A stretch of DNA of 64,000 nucleotides, taken from Rhodovibrionaceae bacterium. GTDB lineage: Bacteria; Pseudomonadota; Alphaproteobacteria; Kiloniellales; DSM-21159. The notes below the pieces were generated by a model that was not told the DNA's origin, searched no databases, and worked only from the letters and a program-made list of their open reading frames with translations. How positions within the stretch are numbered: position 1 is the stretch's first letter; every line of letters begins with the position of its first letter. Location of the stretch: positions 124,001 through 188,000 of the forward strand of contig JANQMX010000077.1 of the NCBI GenBank assembly GCA_028279885.1, read 5' to 3'. Made by a program: the position numbers and the translations under genes. Of this stretch, positions 52,172 to 63,553 are shown piece by piece.

Positions 52172-52777
52172 ATGTTCACAGGAATCATCACCGATCTGGG
52201 CCAAGTCGAAGCTGTCGTGCCGGCGAGCGAAGGGGACAGCTGGTTCCGCATTTCGACGTCCTACGATCTCTCCGAGGTCGAGATCGGCGCCTCCATCGCC
52301 TGCTCGGGTTGCTGTCTGACGGTTGTGGAGAAGGGCGAGAACAGCTTTGCCGTCGATGTGTCGGGCGAGACCTTGTCGAAGACCAATCTCGGCGACTGGG
52401 AGGTTGGGCGCCGCATCAACCTGGAGCGTTCGCTCAAGGTGGGCGACGAGCTTGGCGGCCATCTGGTCTACGGCCACGTCGATGGCGTTGCCGAGATCGT
52501 CGGCAGCGAGCCCGAGGGCGGCTCGACCCGCTGGCGTTTCCGTGCGCCGGTCGAGCTGGCCCGCTTCATCGCGCCCAAGGGCTCGGTGGCGTTGGATGGC
52601 GTGTCCCTGACCGTCAACGAGGTCGAGGGGCGCGAATTCGGGGTCAACATCATTCCCCATACCACGGCCGTCACGAGCTTCGGCAGCTACCAGGTGGGGG
52701 ACCGGGTCAACCTGGAAATCGATGTGCTCGCACGCTACGTTGCCCGACTGAGGGAAGAGGAGAGTTCGCCGCTATGA
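52172..52777 (+). CDS. ribE: Riboflavin synthase, alpha subunit
   Basis: 201 residues with the internal duplication of lumazine-binding domains: MFTGIITDLGQVEAV opening the first and a second set around KVGDELGGHLVYGHVDGVAEI. Conserved CSGCCLTVVE and SVALDGVSLTVNEV mark the two ligand sites. It dismutates two lumazines to riboflavin. The stop overlaps the next ATG (ATGA). Confidence 0.94.
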   Translation: MFTGIITDLGQVEAVVPASEGDSWFRISTSYDLSEVEIGASIACSGCCLTVVEKGENSFAVDVSGETLSKTNLGDWEVGRRINLERSLKVGDELGGHLVYGHVDGVAEIVGSEPEGGSTRWRFRAPVELARFIAPKGSVALDGVSLTVNEVEGREFGVNIIPHTTAVTSFGSYQVGDRVNLEIDVLARYVARLREEESSPL

Positions 52778-53925
52778 CGGAGACGAAGCCGGAAGAGCCC
52801 TGGCGCCTGACGTTCCGCGAGCTGCTCAGCCCCATCGAGGACATCATTGAAGAGGCGCGCAACGGGCGCATGTTCATCCTGGTCGACGACGAGGACCGGG
52901 AGAACGAAGGGGATTTGGTGATCCCGGCGCAGATGGCGACGCCGGATGCGATCAACTTCATGGCCAAGCACGGCCGCGGGCTGATCTGCCTTGCCATGAC
53001 CCGCGATCGGGTGGAGCACCTCGGCCTGCCGATGATGGCGCGCAAGAACGAGGCTCGCCACGAGACCGCCTTCACCGTCTCCATCGAGGCGCGCGATGGC
53101 ATCGCCACCGGCATTTCCGCGCCGGACCGGGCCCGCACCATCGCCGCGGCCATCGACCTGCAGTCGGGCCCGGAAGCTATCGTCACGCCCGGCCATGTCT
53201 TTCCCGTCATGGCGCGCGACGGCGGCGTTCTGGTCCGTACCGGCCACACGGAGGCGGCGGTCGACCTGTCCCGCATGGCCGGACTCAACCCCTCCGGCGT
53301 GATCTGCGAGATCATGAACGACGACGGCACCATGGCGCGCCGCGATGACCTAATCGCCTTCGCACAGACCCATGGCTTGAAGATCGGTACCATTGCCGAC
53401 CTCATCGCCTACCGGCGTCGGACGGAGCGTATCGTCGAGCGGGTGTCCCGACGGCGCTTCCAGAGCCGCTTCGGCGGCGCCTTCGACTTGACGGTCTATC
53501 GCAACCGCATCACCGGCGTGGAGCATCTCGCGCTTTCGGTCGGCAAGCTGGCCGACGGCGAACCGGCGCTGGTTCGCGTCCATGCCTTTGACCTCTTCGA
53601 TGACCTCTTGGGCGACACCGGCTTCGGGCGGGGTGGCGAGGTGGAGGCGGCGATGCGCGCCATCGCGGCCGAGGGGCGCGGCGTGCTGGTGATCATTCGC
53701 GAGGCTTGGAGCGGCGATCTGTCAGAGCATATCGATCACCGCGCCAGCGTCGGCGCCCAGCCGGGTGAGCAACTGCGGGACTACGGCGAGGGCGCGCAAA
53801 TCCTGCTGGACCTCGGCGTGCAGCAGATGGTGCTGCTGCACAACACCAAGCACGTCATCGTCGGCCTGGAAGGCTACGGCCTCAAGGTCGTCGGGCAGCG
53901 CTCCCTGCCGCACAGCGTCAGCTAG
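52774..53925 (+). CDS. ribBA: RibB (DHBP synthase) fused to a degenerate GTP cyclohydrolase II domain
   Basis: 383 residues. The N-terminal half (about 20-215) is a normal 3,4-dihydroxy-2-butanone-4-phosphate synthase: VDDEDRENEGDLV, the Gly-rich GHVFPVMARDGGVLVRTGHTEAAVDL-type region and INDDGTMARRD-like MNDDGTMARRDD. The C-terminal half still has the cyclohydrolase fold end (LRDYGEGAQILLDLGV, GLEGYGLKVVG). However, where the zinc site C-x10-CxC should be it reads HAFDLFDDLLGDTGFGRGGE with no cysteine. It should therefore not open GTP. Such inactive RibBA proteins are known in alphaproteobacteria, with a separate ribA elsewhere. It is coupled to ribE and followed by ribH. Confidence 0.9.
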   Translation: MTETKPEEPWRLTFRELLSPIEDIIEEARNGRMFILVDDEDRENEGDLVIPAQMATPDAINFMAKHGRGLICLAMTRDRVEHLGLPMMARKNEARHETAFTVSIEARDGIATGISAPDRARTIAAAIDLQSGPEAIVTPGHVFPVMARDGGVLVRTGHTEAAVDLSRMAGLNPSGVICEIMNDDGTMARRDDLIAFAQTHGLKIGTIADLIAYRRRTERIVERVSRRRFQSRFGGAFDLTVYRNRITGVEHLALSVGKLADGEPALVRVHAFDLFDDLLGDTGFGRGGEVEAAMRAIAAEGRGVLVIIREAWSGDLSEHIDHRASVGAQPGEQLRDYGEGAQILLDLGVQQMVLLHNTKHVIVGLEGYGLKVVGQRSLPHSVS

Positions 53926-53934
53926 GCAGGAACC

Positions 53935-54399
53935 ATGGACGAGCGCCCCATAGTCCTGCTGGTCGAAGCGAAGTTCTATGACGACATCGCCGAGGAGCTT
54001 GCCCAGGGCGCCATCGAGCACCTGACCGAGCGCGGGGTCGACTACGAGCGCCTGCCGGTGCCGGGCGCCTTCGAGATCCCGGCTGCCATTCGCATGGCGA
54101 CCCGGGCGTTGGATTTCCACTCTTCGAACCGTCGCTACGCCGGCTATGTCGCGCTCGGCTGCGTCATCCGCGGCGAGACCTCGCACTACGACTACGTCTG
54201 CGGCGAGAGCGCCCGCAAGCTGCAGGACCTTGCCTGTGAGCAAACCCTGGCGATCGGCTATGGAATCCTTACCTGTGAAACGCGAGAGCAGGCTTGGGCC
54301 CGGGCGTCGCGCGCCGAGAAGAACAAAGGCCGTGAGGCCGCCAAGGCTTGTCTCGACATGATCGAGATTAAGCGTCAGTTCCGTCTCTATCCACGCTGA
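53935..54399 (+). CDS. ribH: 6,7-dimethyl-8-ribityllumazine synthase
   Basis: 154 residues. VEAKFYDDIAEEL, PGAFEIPAAIRMA and LGCVIRGETSHYDYVCGESARKL are the lumazine synthase motifs, the last with the catalytic His of HYD. It condenses the DHBP and ribitylaminouracil products of RibB and RibD. It lies 9 bp after ribBA and 13 bp before nusB. Confidence 0.95.
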   Translation: MDERPIVLLVEAKFYDDIAEELAQGAIEHLTERGVDYERLPVPGAFEIPAAIRMATRALDFHSSNRRYAGYVALGCVIRGETSHYDYVCGESARKLQDLACEQTLAIGYGILTCETREQAWARASRAEKNKGREAAKACLDMIEIKRQFRLYPR

Positions 54400-54412
54400 A
54401 GGGCAGAAGGCT

Positions 54413-54928
54413 TTGGACGACAACAAAGGCCGGCCGGTTTTCAGGTCCGAGCGCAAGCGGCGCGCGGCCCGTTTCGCTGCGGTCCAGGCGCTCTATCAGC
54501 TGGCGATCAGCGGCGGTGACGCCCGACAGGTGGCGGCCGAGTTCCTGCAGCACCGTATCGAGGAAGAGCTGGACGGTGTGAGCTTGGCAAAGATCGACCG
54601 CGCGCTCTTTCAAGAGATCGTCGAGGGGACGTCGAAGGAGCAGGCTGAGCTCGATGACATGATTACCGCGGCCCTCGGCCCTGACCGTTCGGTCGAGCGC
54701 CTCGAGACGCTGTTGGCCGTTATCCTGCGAGCCGGCACCTATGAGTTGGCGCAACGCCGGGAAGTAGCGGCGAAGAGCTTGATCGTTGAGTACGTCGACC
54801 TCGCCGGCGGCTTCTTCACCCAGCGCGAGCCGGCTTTGGTCAACGCGGTGCTGGATCGACTGGCGGGCGTGCTGCGCGCCGAAGAGCTGGACCGACCCGA
54901 CGCGATCGCCAAGATCGCGGAGCTTTAA
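54413..54928 (+). CDS. nusB: Transcription antitermination factor NusB
   Basis: 171 residues, usual for alphaproteobacterial NusB. The RNA-binding N-terminus KRRAARFAAVQALYQL and the C-terminal EYVDLAGGFFTQREPALVNAVLDRLA are typical. The only sensible start is TTG 54413 with AGAAGG just upstream. Location after ribH is the standard order in this class. It binds boxA RNA with NusE. Confidence 0.92.
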   Translation: MDDNKGRPVFRSERKRRAARFAAVQALYQLAISGGDARQVAAEFLQHRIEEELDGVSLAKIDRALFQEIVEGTSKEQAELDDMITAALGPDRSVERLETLLAVILRAGTYELAQRREVAAKSLIVEYVDLAGGFFTQREPALVNAVLDRLAGVLRAEELDRPDAIAKIAEL

Positions 54929-54948
54929 GCCGCGGTGGGCGAACGGCC

Positions 54949-55923
54949 ATGAGCGGCGAATTCGAGCGGATCGCCCGCTTTTTGGCGCCCCTCGCGGATA
55001 ACCGACCCGAAGCTTTAGGCCTGCTTGACGATGCGGCCGTGCTGCGCCCCCCAAGCAGGGGCAGCTACGCGACCACGCTCGATACCATGGTCGAGGGGGT
55101 GCACTACCTGCCTGACGATCCGCCGGAGCGGGTCGCCCGAAAGCTCATGCGGGTCAATCTCTCGGACCTGGCTGCCATGGGCGCTGAGCCCTATGGCTAT
55201 CTGCTCAGTCTCTGCCTACCGCGCGAGCGTGACGACAGTTGGTTGGCGGCCTTCTGCCAAGGCCTGCGGGAGGACCAGCAGATCTTCGGCATTGGATTGC
55301 TTGGCGGTGACAGCGTTTCGACAAAGGGCCCGGCTGTGCTTTCGCTCTGCGCCATCGGGATAGGGGAAGAAGAGAGGCTTTTCCGGCGCAGCGGCGCGCA
55401 AGTCGGCGATCTGCTGTTCGTCAGCGGCACCATCGGCGATGGTTTCCTTGGGCTGGCAGTGCGGCGGCAAGAGTTCCTCTGGCTTGCGTCCCAGGAACGT
55501 AATGCGCTGGCACGGCGCTACCAGCTACCCGAGCCGAGACTTGCCTTGGCAGCCGCCTTGCGGGGGAGCGTGACTGCTGCGATCGATGTTTCCGATGGCT
55601 TGCTCGCCGATGCGGGCCATCTGGCTGAAACCTCGGGCGTGGCCATCGAGATAGCCGCTCCCCGCATCCCCTTGTCGAAGGCGGCGGAGAGCATCCTCGC
55701 CGAGGATCCGGAGCTGTTCCCCTCGTTGCTCGGTGGGGGCGACGACTACGAGCTGCTGTTCACCGCGCCGGCGTCGGCGCGGCAGGCAGTTCTGGCGGCC
55801 GCCGAGGCAAGCGCGACCCCTGTCACCGAAATCGGCAAGGTTGCAGCGGGCGAGGGCGTTTCCTTGCTCGATCGTGCTGGCGCGGCGATCTCCGTGGATC
55901 GCAAGGGCTGGACGCACGTCTGA
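54949..55923 (+). CDS. thiL: Thiamine-monophosphate kinase
   Basis: 324 residues. LLDDAAVLRPP (nucleotide/metal site near residue 25), TLDTMVEGVHY, LMRVNLSDLAAMGAEPYGYLLS, GGDSVSTKGP and IDVSDGLLADAGHL are the ThiL signature blocks. It phosphorylates thiamine monophosphate to the active diphosphate, ATP-dependent. It starts 20 bp after nusB and ends the riboflavin/nus/thi run. Confidence 0.94.
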   Translation: MSGEFERIARFLAPLADNRPEALGLLDDAAVLRPPSRGSYATTLDTMVEGVHYLPDDPPERVARKLMRVNLSDLAAMGAEPYGYLLSLCLPRERDDSWLAAFCQGLREDQQIFGIGLLGGDSVSTKGPAVLSLCAIGIGEEERLFRRSGAQVGDLLFVSGTIGDGFLGLAVRRQEFLWLASQERNALARRYQLPEPRLALAAALRGSVTAAIDVSDGLLADAGHLAETSGVAIEIAAPRIPLSKAAESILAEDPELFPSLLGGGDDYELLFTAPASARQAVLAAAEASATPVTEIGKVAAGEGVSLLDRAGAAISVDRKGWTHV

Positions 55924-56022
55924 CTCGCTCCGGCTTCATCCCCTGTTAACCCTTCCGTTTGCCCTGGCGTTAACCGAACCGGACTAAGCTGCAGGTTCGC
56001 TTGGTCGGGGGAAGCCGGGGCA

Positions 56023-56481
56023 ATGTCATCTCCGTACTTTTACAGTTGGAAAATCATTGCGCTCGTCGCGCTGCTGTTGGGCGTGGCCCAGAGTCCTGTC
56101 TGGGCTGGAGGTGCAGCGGCTACGGAGAGCGAAGAAGGAGTGCTGCAGAAGGGCATTTACGTCACCCTCGATCCGATGATCGTTCCGGTGATCGCCAATG
56201 GTGTGGTGCAGCGGCATCTCACCCTGCAGCTTCAGCTGGAGATGCGGGACATAGAGAGCGACCGCCGGCTGCAAAAACGCTTCCCCAAGCTGGTCGATGC
56301 CTTTCTGAGCGAGCTTCACGCCCTCTTGTCGATGCGCTTCGTGCGGGAGAAGGGCGTCGATGTCGAGTTCTTTCGCGCCCGCCTGATGATGCGTGCCGAT
56401 GCCCTGCTCGGGGAGGGGGCGATCAAGGAGATTTTCGTGCTTGGCATCGACAAGCGAGAACCCGCCGGCGCGCGCGGTTGA
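56023..56481 (+). CDS. Exported FliL-like small protein
   Basis: 152 residues with an N-terminal signal/anchor (WKIIALVALLLGVAQSPVWAGG). The remainder (YVTLDPMIVPVIANGVVQRHLTLQLQLEM, FVREKGVDVEFFRARLMMRADALLGEG) resembles the FliL domain in overall pattern, where a LDPMIVP/LEP strand leads into a helical end. No flagellar gene is near, so a role outside motility is possible. It lies between thiL and hppA. Confidence 0.65.
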   Translation: MSSPYFYSWKIIALVALLLGVAQSPVWAGGAAATESEEGVLQKGIYVTLDPMIVPVIANGVVQRHLTLQLQLEMRDIESDRRLQKRFPKLVDAFLSELHALLSMRFVREKGVDVEFFRARLMMRADALLGEGAIKEIFVLGIDKREPAGARG

Positions 56482-56685
56482 TCGCCGACACGTCCAAGCG
56501 AAACCAGCCTTTTTCTTCGCTGCTGCAACTTTTGTTCGGCGGCATAGCCTAGCGGTTGCCAACGCTAAGGCCTTCTGTCATTTTCCGCTCGCCTTTTTCC
56601 GAAGGACCGGTGAATCCCACTCATTTAGATCGGAAGGGGCGGTCATTGCCGCCGCTTTCCGCTGTGAACTCAAGGAAGGTCGGCC

Positions 56686-58797
<2,112 letters not shown>

Positions 58798-58831
58798 CAG
58801 CTCGCGAATCCAATCCTATGGAATGAAAAAA

Positions 58832-58853
58832 CCCCCGACGATGTCGTCGGGGG
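58832..58853. terminator. Bidirectional terminator between hppA and bamE
   Basis: CCCCCGACGA and TCGTCGGGGG form a 10-bp stem with two bases between, preceded by six A (58826-58831, the A of 58831 included) and followed by TTTTCTT. It can end both the hppA transcript and the convergent bamE transcript. Confidence 0.9.
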
Positions 58854-58883
58854 TTTTCTTCTGATTGACGTCGTGAAGGTGTT

Positions 58884-59396
58884 TTAGTTTCCGGCTTCGT
58901 TGGCCGCGTCGGGGCTGAAGCGGCCCAGGTTGCCCAGCAGCTGCTGCAGGATGGTTAGCTCTCGGCCCTCCGTCGGCGTCGTGCGGGAGACCGGGTTGAT
59001 GACCTGTCCGTCCGCCACCGTATAGAGCTGTGTCGACTGCACCAGTCCGGCGTCGTCGAAGTTCACCACCAGCACATTGCGCTCGATGACATCGGGGTCG
59101 AGGAAGGACTGCTGCTCCTGCAGTTCACCGATGTAATACCAGGTGTTGCTCTCGAAGGTGCTCACGGCCGAGGGCGTGCCGACGGCGGCCACCACATCGC
59201 TTTGGAACGACTCGCCGGCGGAGATCTCTTGGATGCGCTCCGCGGTGAGAAGGTTGCCGCGCGTGGTCAGCTCGCCCGAGCAGGCGGCAAGCGCGGTCGC
59301 GGCCATCAGGCCGAAGCTCAAGCCGATGGCGCGTGCGCCTCTGCGGCGGGGTTGCGAAGCGGTGAGTCTGGGCACGGTCATCGTTACCTTGGTCAT
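58884..59396 (-). CDS. bamE: Outer-membrane assembly lipoprotein BamE (SmpA/OmlA family)
   Basis: 170 residues from ATG 59396. An internal ATG at 59381 has a better ribosome-binding site (AAGGTAACG) and may be the real start; TTG 59414 is unlikely. A lipoprotein signal ends in ALAACSG. The BamE fold is recognised from LTAERIQEISAGESFQSDVVAAVGTPS and WYYIGELQEQQSFLDP with NVLVVNFDDAGLV. It helps the BAM complex insert beta-barrels. The N-terminus is very Arg-rich for a signal. It is divergent from the bc1 chaperone gene. Confidence 0.88.
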   Translation of the reverse strand: MTKVTMTVPRLTASQPRRRGARAIGLSFGLMAATALAACSGELTTRGNLLTAERIQEISAGESFQSDVVAAVGTPSAVSTFESNTWYYIGELQEQQSFLDPDVIERNVLVVNFDDAGLVQSTQLYTVADGQVINPVSRTTPTEGRELTILQQLLGNLGRFSPDAANEAGN

Positions 59397-59468
59397 GGCA
59401 GTCAAAGCATGCAATTCTCAGGATGAAGGCTTGAATAGACTGCTTGACCGCGTCATTTCAAGCGCCGG

Positions 59469-60092
59469 GTGCCGCGGGCACCGGTATCGACGGTGGTAAA
59501 GGTGAAGCTCTTTCCCAAGAATCCGCACGAGGCGGCGGCGCGCGCGCTTTACGAGCGCATTGTGACGCAGAGCCGCAGCCCTGTGTTTTACCGGGACTAT
59601 GGCGTCCCCGACAGCGTCGACGGGCGCTTCGAGATGCTGCTGCTGCACGCTTTTCTCGTCTTCCATCGCCTGAGAGGAGAGGGGGAGGAGGCCAAGCGCC
59701 TGGGCCAGACACTGTTCGACCTTTTGGTCTTTCACCTGGACCAGAGCGTCCGCATCAGCGGGGTCGGCGATCTTGGCGCGGGCCGTAAGATGAAAGCCAT
59801 GGGACAGGCCTTTTACGGACGCAGCAAGGCCTATGAGGCAGGCCTGGAGGCGCCGGCAGCCGTTGAGTTGGAGCAGGCGTTGGCACGGAACGTATTCGGC
59901 TCTTGCCGCGATACTGGCTCGGCCGAGCCAAGCGACTCGGTCCTGAAGGGTCTTGACCGTTATCTCCGCGCCAACGTCGCTGCGTTGGAAAGCCAATCCG
60001 TCGCCGACTTGTTGGCCGGTCGGCTGCGCTTCGAGGAGCCTGCACTGCCGGCAGATCTCGATACAGCGCGATCGGAGGCGCAGCATGGCTGA
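59469..60092 (+). CDS. Ubiquinol-cytochrome c chaperone (CBP3 family)
   Basis: 207 residues from GTG 59469; other GTG codons a few residues later (near 59493-59502) are equally plausible. HEAAARALYERIVTQSRSPVFYRDYGVPDSVDGRFEML is the CBP3 family opening, with FDLLVFHLDQSVRISGVGDLGAGRKMKAMGQAFYGR following. Relatives assist assembly of the cytochrome bc1 complex. It overlaps yceD by 8 bp, an arrangement common in alphaproteobacteria ahead of rpmF-plsX. Confidence 0.88.
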   Translation: MPRAPVSTVVKVKLFPKNPHEAAARALYERIVTQSRSPVFYRDYGVPDSVDGRFEMLLLHAFLVFHRLRGEGEEAKRLGQTLFDLLVFHLDQSVRISGVGDLGAGRKMKAMGQAFYGRSKAYEAGLEAPAAVELEQALARNVFGSCRDTGSAEPSDSVLKGLDRYLRANVAALESQSVADLLAGRLRFEEPALPADLDTARSEAQHG

Positions 60093-60627
60093 GTTTTCCC
60101 GCCCTCTGCGCCTGGCCGAGGTTCCTGCCGACGGCCTGTCGCTGCAGCTCGACGCCACGGCGGGCGAGCGCGCGGCCGTTGCCCGGCGTCTGAGCCTGCT
60201 GAGCCTCGACCTTCTGCAAGGCACACTCAGCGTCAGGCCGCTCGCACGCGGTGGCTTGGAACTGACCGGCAGCCTGCAGGCCAAGCTGGAGCAGAGCTGC
60301 GTGGTGACCCTGGAGGCGCTCCCGGTCGAAGTGTCACGGCCGTTGAACCTGAGATTCTTGGACGAGGGCGCCTTTCGGCAGCATGAAAGCGCGCAAGAGG
60401 ACCCGCTTGACGGCCCCGATGTGGAGCTGATGCCGGGTGGTGAAAGCTTGGATCTCGGCGAGCTGCTGGTCGAAGAGCTGAGTTTGGCCCTTGACCCTCA
60501 TCCGCGCCGGGCAGACGCCGGCTTTACCGATCTGAGCCTCGGTCCGGACGGCTCAGCGGACGGTTCTGCAGGCAGCTCCGGCAGCCCTTTCGCTGTCTTG
60601 GAGGGCCTCGCCGGCAAGACACGTTGA
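60085..60627 (+). CDS. yceD: YceD/DUF177 family protein
   Basis: 180 residues from ATG 60085 (GGAGG 5 bp upstream). The DUF177 core is ELTGSLQAKLEQSCVVTLEALPVEV with a negatively charged region after it and DLGELLVEELSLALDPHPRR. The CxxC pair of gammaproteobacterial YceD is reduced to one Cys. The family is linked to 23S rRNA accumulation in some organisms; here the association with rpmF supports a ribosome link. Confidence 0.85.
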   Translation: MAEFSRPLRLAEVPADGLSLQLDATAGERAAVARRLSLLSLDLLQGTLSVRPLARGGLELTGSLQAKLEQSCVVTLEALPVEVSRPLNLRFLDEGAFRQHESAQEDPLDGPDVELMPGGESLDLGELLVEELSLALDPHPRRADAGFTDLSLGPDGSADGSAGSSGSPFAVLEGLAGKTR

Positions 60628-60687
60628 CCCTAAGCCGGAGACGCAGCGGGCTTGCGGTGCCCGCTGGAATTCTGTATCACACAAAAA

Positions 60688-60715
60688 AACCGCTCCCTTC
60701 CAGAAGGGGGCGGTT
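60688..60715 (+). terminator. 12-bp hairpin between yceD and rpmF
   Basis: AACCGCTCCCTT pairs with AAGGGGGCGGTT across a CCAG loop, with one G-T pair. It is preceded by seven A and followed by TACTCTTT. It may attenuate or process the yceD-rpmF transcript rather than terminate it fully, since rpmF begins 41 bp later. Confidence 0.5.
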
Positions 60716-60756
60716 ACTCTTTGCATTCTACCGCTTGCCACTGTAGAGACCGAAAG

Positions 60757-60942
60757 ATGGCCGTTCCGAGAAAGAAAGTTTCACGCGCCAAGCGCAATAC
60801 GCGCCGCGCCCACGACGCCCTGAAGCGTGCGACCTATATTGAAGACCAAGATAGTGGCGAGCTGCGGCGGCCGCACCATATCGACCTTAAGACTGGCATG
60901 TACCGCGGTCGACAGGTATTAGAGCCCAAGGACGAGTTCTGA
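60757..60942 (+). CDS. rpmF: 50S ribosomal protein L32
   Basis: 61 residues from ATG 60757. [22 protein letters not shown] is the L32 opening and [15 protein letters not shown] the C-terminal part. There are no zinc cysteines, as expected for the alphaproteobacterial form. Upstream in-frame codons to 60652 run through the hairpin and are not used. Confidence 0.96.
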   Translation: MAVPRKKVSRAKRNTRRAHDALKRATYIEDQDSGELRRPHHIDLKTGMYRGRQVLEPKDEF

Positions 60943-60991
60943 GGCTTGTTCCTGAGGCTTCGTCTGAAGCACGCGATGAACGGGGCGTAAC

Positions 60992-62053
60992 GTGAGTGGT
61001 GCGTTGACCATCGCTATGGACGCCATGGGTGGCGACAACGCACCCAATATGGTTGTGCGCGGTGCCCTGATCGCGACCAAGCGTTATCCGCAAGTTCGCT
61101 ATATCATGGTTGGTGACAGGGCGCTGCTCGAGCCTCTGATCGAGCGGCGGCGGCGCCTGCGCAATGCGGTTCTGGACGTGGTGCACACCGAGCAGGTCGT
61201 GCGCGCCGACGAAAAGCCATCCACAGCGCTGCGCTCCGGTCGCGAGAGTTCCATGCGCCTGGCAATCGACCAGGTGAAGGAGCAGAAGGCGGACGCCGTG
61301 GTCTCGGCCGGCAACACCGGTGCGCTGATGGCCATGTCGAAGTTCGTGCTCAAGACCATGGCGGGTGTGGACCGGCCGGCCATCGCTTCCTTCTTTCCGA
61401 CCATGCGCGGCGAGACGGTGATGCTCGACCTCGGTGCCAACGTGCAGTGCGATGCGCGCAATCTGGTCGAGTTCGCCGTTATGGGCTGTGCCTTTGGGCG
61501 CAGCGTGCTGGGACTTACCAACCCGACGATCGGCTTGCTCAACGTCGGCTCCGAACAGATCAAGGGCCATGAGGCCTTGCAAGAGGCCAGCGACCGCTTG
61601 CGCAACTCCATGCCGAACGGGCAGTTTCATGGCTTCGTCGAAGGCGATGACATCGCCAAGGGCACGGTGGACGTTGTGGTGACCGACGGCTTCACCGGCA
61701 ACATCGCCTTGAAGACAGCGGAGGGTACGGCGGCGCTCTATACCAAGATGCTGCGGGGCACCTTCAAGCATTCCCTTCTCGCCAGCCTTGGCTATCTCCT
61801 GGCCAAGCCGGCGATGATGAAGCTGCGCAAGCGCGTCGACCCGCGTCGCTACAACGGCGCCGTCTTCCTTGGCCTCAATGGCATCGTCGTCAAGAGCCAT
61901 GGCGGCACGGATGCCCTCGGCTTTGCCCACGCCATCGGGGTGGCGGTCGATCTGGCCCAACACGGCTTTCTGCAGACCATAAAATCCGACCTAGAAGAGT
62001 TGACCGAGAGTGTACCCGCCACGCCTATCGCCCCACGCGCCGCTGTCCTATAG
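60992..62053 (+). CDS. plsX: Phosphate acyltransferase PlsX
   Basis: 353 residues from GTG 60992. [18 protein letters not shown] start ([16 protein letters not shown]), [30 protein letters not shown] and [13 protein letters not shown] are PlsX motifs. It transfers acyl groups from ACP to phosphate to begin phospholipid synthesis. It overlaps the annotated fabH frame by 44 bp. Confidence 0.94.
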   Translation: MSGALTIAMDAMGGDNAPNMVVRGALIATKRYPQVRYIMVGDRALLEPLIERRRRLRNAVLDVVHTEQVVRADEKPSTALRSGRESSMRLAIDQVKEQKADAVVSAGNTGALMAMSKFVLKTMAGVDRPAIASFFPTMRGETVMLDLGANVQCDARNLVEFAVMGCAFGRSVLGLTNPTIGLLNVGSEQIKGHEALQEASDRLRNSMPNGQFHGFVEGDDIAKGTVDVVVTDGFTGNIALKTAEGTAALYTKMLRGTFKHSLLASLGYLLAKPAMMKLRKRVDPRRYNGAVFLGLNGIVVKSHGGTDALGFAHAIGVAVDLAQHGFLQTIKSDLEELTESVPATPIAPRAAVL

Positions 62054-63038
62054 GTCGCGCGCCATTGACGTCGCCTCGGTGGTCGCGGGCTCTGGCTCCT
62101 ATTTGCCGGAGAAGGTCCTCAGCAACGACGATTTGGCGAAGTTCGTCGACACGAACGACGCGTGGGTTCGCAAGCGCACCGGCATTGCCCGCCGCCATAT
62201 TGCTGCGGACGATCAGGTTACGTCGGACTTGGCCATCGCTGCAGCCCGGCGCGCGCTGGAGTCGGCCGGCATGACCGCGGCCGAGCTCGATCTCGTGATC
62301 TGTGCCACGGCCACGCCGGACGAGACCTTCCCGGCCACCGCAACCCGTGTCCAGGCGGCGCTCGGTATGGAGCGGGGCGCGGCTTTCGACGTGCAGGCCG
62401 TTTGCAGCGGTTTCGTCTATGCCCTGTCTGTCGCCGACGCCATGCTGAAGAGCGGGCAGGCGCGCTGCGCCCTGGTGATCGGGGCGGAGATCTTCAGCCG
62501 CATTCTCGACTGGGAGGACCGCGGCACCTGTGTTCTCTTCGGCGACGGCGCCGGCGCGATCATCCTACGTGGGGAGGCAGCGGCGGAAGGCGATGCACCG
62601 CGGGGCATTCTGGCCAGCCATATCTTCTCTGACGGGCGTCACCACGATGCGCTCTATGTCGATGGCGGACCCGCCTCGACGCAGACCGCAGGACATCTGC
62701 GGATGGACGGACGGGAGGTGTTCCGCCACGCCGTGGTGCGCATGGCCGAGGCCATGGAGGCGGCGCTCGAGACGGCCGGACTGACGGCGGAAAATGTCGA
62801 CTGGATGGTGCCGCACCAAGCCAACCTGCGGATCATCGAAGCTTTGGCCAAGCGCCTCGATTTTCCCATGGAGCGGGTGGTGGTGACCTTGCAGGACCAC
62901 GCCAACACCTCGGCGGCGTCCATTCCCCTGGCGTTGGATAGCGCCGTGCGCGACGGGCGCATCAAGCAGAACGACGTCGTCCTGATGCAGGCTATGGGCG
63001 GCGGCTTCACCTGGGGTGCTGCGCTGCTCCGCTGGTAG
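62010..63038 (+). CDS. fabH: 3-oxoacyl-ACP synthase III
   Basis: 342 residues from GTG 62010. A start around GTG 62080 (family consensus begins SVVxGxGSYLPE) would give about 320 residues, closer to the norm; the start is therefore uncertain. The catalytic triad is visible: Cys in [11 protein letters not shown] (residue 132 in this numbering), His in VPHQANLRI and Asn in [14 protein letters not shown]. It condenses acetyl-CoA with malonyl-ACP to start fatty-acid synthesis. It follows plsX in the usual order. Confidence 0.93.
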   Translation: MYPPRLSPHAPLSYRSRAIDVASVVAGSGSYLPEKVLSNDDLAKFVDTNDAWVRKRTGIARRHIAADDQVTSDLAIAAARRALESAGMTAAELDLVICATATPDETFPATATRVQAALGMERGAAFDVQAVCSGFVYALSVADAMLKSGQARCALVIGAEIFSRILDWEDRGTCVLFGDGAGAIILRGEAAAEGDAPRGILASHIFSDGRHHDALYVDGGPASTQTAGHLRMDGREVFRHAVVRMAEAMEAALETAGLTAENVDWMVPHQANLRIIEALAKRLDFPMERVVVTLQDHANTSAASIPLALDSAVRDGRIKQNDVVLMQAMGGGFTWGAALLRW

Positions 63039-63179
63039 GGCCGCACGAGGACCGGGCGCGAGCATCTGCGCCGCAATCGCGCGCTCAGCAAACGCACAGC
63101 TTTATCCACGCTTGCAGCCAATCGGCGTTTGACCCCCTCAACATCCTTGTATAACCTATTGAAAACAAGGGAGGCTGGG

Positions 63180-63491
63180 ATGTCTGGCGCGACCATCACG
63201 CGAGCGGACTTGGCGGAAGCCGTCTATCAAGAGGTCGGTTTGTCACGCAACGAGTCGGCGCAGCTCGTCGAATCCGTCTTGGATGAGATTTGTGATGCCC
63301 TGATCAAGGATGAGATGGTCAAGATCTCCTCCTTCGGCAGCTTCACGGTCCGGCAGAAGGGCGAGCGTGTGGGGCGCAATCCCAAAACCGGAGAGGAAGT
63401 CCCAATTTTGCCACGCAAGGTATTGATTTTTCGTGCTTCCAATGTGCTCAAAGAGCGAATAAATCGAGGTAATCGACAGAGTATAGCATAG
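63180..63491 (+). CDS. ihfA: Integration host factor, alpha subunit
   Basis: 103 residues from ATG 63180 with AAGGGAGG upstream. [33 protein letters not shown] is the HU/IHF dimer helices; [27 protein letters not shown] with a Pro in the DNA-binding arm places it in IHF alpha. It bends DNA at specific sites and often assists sigma-54 promoters, such as the one at 7438, although that is general family knowledge. Confidence 0.95.
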   Translation: MSGATITRADLAEAVYQEVGLSRNESAQLVESVLDEICDALIKDEMVKISSFGSFTVRQKGERVGRNPKTGEEVPILPRKVLIFRASNVLKERINRGNRQSIA

Positions 63492-63553
63492 GCGGGACAG
63501 CCGACGGCGAGGCACCGCTTGGTCCAACGAATTCTAGGACACCGGTTGCGAGC

